A stretch of 64,000 nt of DNA from Hofstenia miamia (lineage: Eukaryota; Xenacoelomorpha; Acoela): positions 1,647,929-1,711,928 of the forward strand of contig SCFE01000005.1 of NCBI GenBank assembly GCA_004352715.1, written 5' to 3'. The position numbers were made by a program, and so were the translations under genes. Position 1 is the first letter of the stretch. Each line of letters begins with the position of its first letter. Below, one piece after another: positions 60,381-64,000 of this stretch. The notes beneath the pieces are model-generated. The model worked only from the letters and a program-made list of their open reading frames with translations, searched no databases and was not told the origin of the DNA.

Positions 60381-61664
60381 CCCATATATTTGTTGCATAT
60401 AGACTGTAGACATAGTTTATTAAAATTTCAAATTTTTATTCAATATGTATAAAGAGCTTTCATATCAAGTTTTTTGGATTCAAAGAATCCATTTGTCAAA
60501 AGGTCTTGTTCAAAGCCCAATCATATACACCATATGACCAAAAATTATGGAATATAAATGTTAGCCTATTGTACAACTACATTATAAATCATAAATAAAT
60601 TCATTGATTGTATAGAAATTATGACTGCCAGTAAGCTGTCTATTAGAAGAAGGTTTCAAATACCATATGCAGATTTACTGTTATCAAAGCTCCTTAATCA
60701 AATTGAACTGCTTTTTTAGCAATGCTTGAGCACTTTCCATGAACCAATTAGCAATGAATGTTTTGAGGCAATGTTTTTTATGATATTATCTACTGAATTT
60801 CTCTGATTAGAGTAAAATGTGACAGATTTCAATTCTTTATCCATATTGTTCTTTTGCTTCAATTACGCAATTCAATTTGTCAAGTTTTGACACAGGTATT
60901 TGCGTACAAACAACTGTATAATAATTTGAAAATGTAGAGTATTAATCAATGGGGTATAATCTATTTGATTATATGAATACTACAAATATCATTAATATTA
61001 ATAATATTTCATTTTCATTTGTATCAAACTTTTCGACAAATATCCCCAGAATATTTTACAGATTCGCATAGCAAACTAATGACATTCAAATTTTAATTAT
61101 ATTTGTATTAAACTTCACATACATTTCACAAATTCAATAGACTTCAAGCCAATCTCTTAGAATAGATATTTTGTGCTTTTGTAAAAGATGATTCATAGAG
61201 ACATAACATTTTATTATTTCGTTGATGACATAACCGATGTATTAACAAATGTAAGGATTAGAGAGTGACAATGTGAGGTAAATATGGACCAGAACCTACC
61301 CGAAACTTTGAATTAGATTTGACATTGTGGATCTTTCTTCAATCAAATGATCATTAACATGAATCATTTTCTGACGGGAAGCAGCAATTCATTCTTATTA
61401 CTTAACGTCTTTGATCTTTCTCAAATCAAGTTGTGATTAAGATCAATATTTTTTTAATAAGCAATCTAATCTTTGTACCGGAACCCGACCTTACCCGAAG
61501 CCCAAAATCGGGTTGGGTTTATCGGTTAGCTGATGTTACTCTCTAGTAGATATTCTTTAAGAGAGCACCGGCTTCAATGTTTTTGTGGCTAAGAAAATGA
61601 GAGCAGACCCATGAAAATTTTGAGTGTGTTTACTGTGGGTTTGCTTCAGAGAACGATGTGGAAA

Positions 61665-61668
<4 letters not shown>
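60381..61668. other. upstream of GPCR TM1 exon, no N-terminal exon recognised
   Basis: AT-rich, with 'gaacccgaccttacccgaagccc'-like repeat sequence near 61290-61530. No minus-strand segment with ATG and a phase-1 donor stood out. Confidence 0.35.

Positions 61669-61706
<38 letters not shown>
61669..61706. repeat. (TA)n microsatellite
   Basis: About 19 TA units. Confidence 0.9.
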
Positions 61707-61710
<4 letters not shown>

Positions 61711-61948
61711 TTACATTCAATTAACCCGCTGTTAGGTATTTATGCCCTTCATCAAAATTATTTAATTTTAGTGTTCTTATAAAAAAAGTCAGCAACTTGC
61801 TATCAACATTTTTATCATATGTATTATTTGTGCTCTTGATGAAAAAAGATTAAATTTTTGAAAGCAGAATTTGTTTACAATTCTTTGATACTGACATCAT
61901 AATATTTGTAATATGACAGTTTCTGTCAATCAAAATTACTGACAGCTG

Positions 61949-62948
61949 NNNNNNNNNNNNNNNNNNNNNNNNNNNNNNNNNNNNNNNNNNNNNNNNNNNN
62001 NNNNNNNNNNNNNNNNNNNNNNNNNNNNNNNNNNNNNNNNNNNNNNNNNNNNNNNNNNNNNNNNNNNNNNNNNNNNNNNNNNNNNNNNNNNNNNNNNNNN
62101 NNNNNNNNNNNNNNNNNNNNNNNNNNNNNNNNNNNNNNNNNNNNNNNNNNNNNNNNNNNNNNNNNNNNNNNNNNNNNNNNNNNNNNNNNNNNNNNNNNNN
62201 NNNNNNNNNNNNNNNNNNNNNNNNNNNNNNNNNNNNNNNNNNNNNNNNNNNNNNNNNNNNNNNNNNNNNNNNNNNNNNNNNNNNNNNNNNNNNNNNNNNN
62301 NNNNNNNNNNNNNNNNNNNNNNNNNNNNNNNNNNNNNNNNNNNNNNNNNNNNNNNNNNNNNNNNNNNNNNNNNNNNNNNNNNNNNNNNNNNNNNNNNNNN
62401 NNNNNNNNNNNNNNNNNNNNNNNNNNNNNNNNNNNNNNNNNNNNNNNNNNNNNNNNNNNNNNNNNNNNNNNNNNNNNNNNNNNNNNNNNNNNNNNNNNNN
62501 NNNNNNNNNNNNNNNNNNNNNNNNNNNNNNNNNNNNNNNNNNNNNNNNNNNNNNNNNNNNNNNNNNNNNNNNNNNNNNNNNNNNNNNNNNNNNNNNNNNN
62601 NNNNNNNNNNNNNNNNNNNNNNNNNNNNNNNNNNNNNNNNNNNNNNNNNNNNNNNNNNNNNNNNNNNNNNNNNNNNNNNNNNNNNNNNNNNNNNNNNNNN
62701 NNNNNNNNNNNNNNNNNNNNNNNNNNNNNNNNNNNNNNNNNNNNNNNNNNNNNNNNNNNNNNNNNNNNNNNNNNNNNNNNNNNNNNNNNNNNNNNNNNNN
62801 NNNNNNNNNNNNNNNNNNNNNNNNNNNNNNNNNNNNNNNNNNNNNNNNNNNNNNNNNNNNNNNNNNNNNNNNNNNNNNNNNNNNNNNNNNNNNNNNNNNN
62901 NNNNNNNNNNNNNNNNNNNNNNNNNNNNNNNNNNNNNNNNNNNNNNNN
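61949..62948. other. assembly gap, 1,000 N
   Basis: Exactly 1,000 undetermined bases. The round number suggests a fixed-size scaffold gap. Confidence 0.95.
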
Positions 62949-63460
62949 TATATATATATATATATATATGTGTATGTCAACTCCGTTTCTAAAATATGAA
63001 CAACTTGAACTTTAAATTTCAAATTAAAACTTTATATTTATAACAAAATACAAATCCATTTCTAATGTATGGATACAATATGTATGGATGCCACAAATTC
63101 TTTTATAATTTTTTAATTTGCTCCAAGCAAATGCAATTTGTAATACCAATAAAATCAATTTAAGTTTTAAAGAATGTATCCTGAAATGGGGAAGAAAATT
63201 ATATAAATAAATTCGATTGCGATTTAATAAATTAGAATAATTGAATTCTACTAAACAAAAATGCATTAAAGATATACTCACAAATTTGAAGCAAAATAGT
63301 AAATTAAGTCATAATTTAAGAAATCATGAGATTTCTAAAATTTCATTAAGATGTTTTCTTACGCTAATCTTTTTATGAAACTATGCAATAAATCTGACGG
63401 CTTAAATTGGTTCACTTCAATTCAAGAGCGCTATTTTAAACCATGATCCATTTTCTGGAG

Positions 63461-63526
<66 letters not shown>
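62949..63526. repeat. second copy of the 500-bp repeat, (TA)n on both sides
   Basis: 62968-63469 repeats 43062-43562 without visible difference. (TA)n at 62949-62968 and 63469-63526. The left edge touches the N gap. Confidence 0.9.
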
Positions 63527-63528
<2 letters not shown>

Positions 63529-64000
63529 TTTTTACTACCAGTTATAAAAATGTAAAAAATCTTTTCTATTATCCTACGCTAATATGTAAATACTGCTTGC
63601 AGAGGTGGCACAAGTTATTCATAAAATAATGGGAGCAAATTTAGTAGCACTTCATTTCAGATTTAGAAATGATCTGATTGTTGAATGGAGGTGGAAATTG
63701 ATCTGACCTGATGCATATTGCATTTTTTTCAATGAAAATAGTATATTTCATACGGAGCAGTTCTATGTACTTTACTCTTTATTTCCAAATTCATTCTTAT
63801 CCAATGTACTGAATTTGTTAGTGAGGTTTTTTGCTATTAAATATAAAAAACAGAATTTACAAGAAGAAGACGGTTTCGTTAAAAGGAATTGCTACACGAA
63901 AATATGATGAAATTTGATTTTGACCTCAATTATAATAACAAAGAATAAAAATTTAAAGCAAAAAACGTTTGAATTAACATGCGATATATATATATATATA
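63527..64000. other. window end, nothing seen
   Basis: AT-rich sequence ending in (TA)n at 63984-64000. Confidence 0.4.

Noticed and set aside
61850-63022. 390-codon open frame on the minus strand
   Set aside because: It is almost entirely the 1,000-N gap.
1-64000. CRISPR arrays, operons, bacterial regulatory sites
   Set aside because: The spliced genes and metazoan transposons show a eukaryotic nuclear sequence; no regularly spaced repeats with unique spacers were seen.

Overview
The window is AT-rich animal nuclear DNA, almost certainly from an invertebrate. The evidence is spliced genes with GT-AG introns and with introns up to about 17 kb, a rhodopsin-class GPCR, a kinesin-like coiled-coil tail, abundant (TA)n and (AAT)n microsatellites, and relics of many metazoan transposon classes: CR1-type and R4/Dong-type LINEs, copia LTR, mariner, hAT-like and piggyBac-like. 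The sequence does not fix the phylum. The CR1 and R4 families look like those I associate with cnidarians, but they also occur in molluscs, arthropods and chordates. There are runs of N and several gap-flanking duplications, so this is a draft scaffold.

Layout: 1-2.9 kb is a transposon graveyard. Two LINE 3' ends meet tail to tail, and a mariner sits at the broken 5' end of the second. 3.18-6.0 kb (+) holds the last seven exons of a kinesin-like gene, including a 24-nt microexon and a 41-bp GC-AG intron. 6-14 kb is mostly featureless, with old LINE relics near 9.0 and 10.0-11.0 kb. 14.2-16.3 kb is a 5'-truncated R4/Dong-type LINE with a restriction-like endonuclease, lying inside an (AAT)n tract. 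17.2-21.1 kb is a decayed copia element in a tandem LTR arrangement. A mariner relic lies at 23.7 kb.

From 24.2 to 60.1 kb the minus strand carries one GPCR gene in four recognisable exons: TM1-TM3 start, TM3-TM4, TM5, and TM6-TM7. Their splice phases and transmembrane numbering join exactly. The first (N-terminal) exon is not found. Its 16-18 kb introns hold a nearly complete CR1-type LINE (25.8-29.7 kb, opposite strand), a 583-bp mariner deletion derivative, hAT-like elements, a TTAA-flanked piggyBac-like element, and two pairs of unnamed dispersed repeats. A 1,000-bp N gap at 62 kb is followed by an apparently exact copy of about 500 bp from 43.1 kb.

The host genes show no functional link to each other. 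Points most worth a second look: the CR1 ORF1/ORF2 junction (a single in-frame TGA followed by CTA, the known readthrough context); an in-frame 144-bp insert in the R4 RT made mainly of the element's own downstream sequence; the kinesin alternative 3' ends; and the GPCR lacking Pro5.50.
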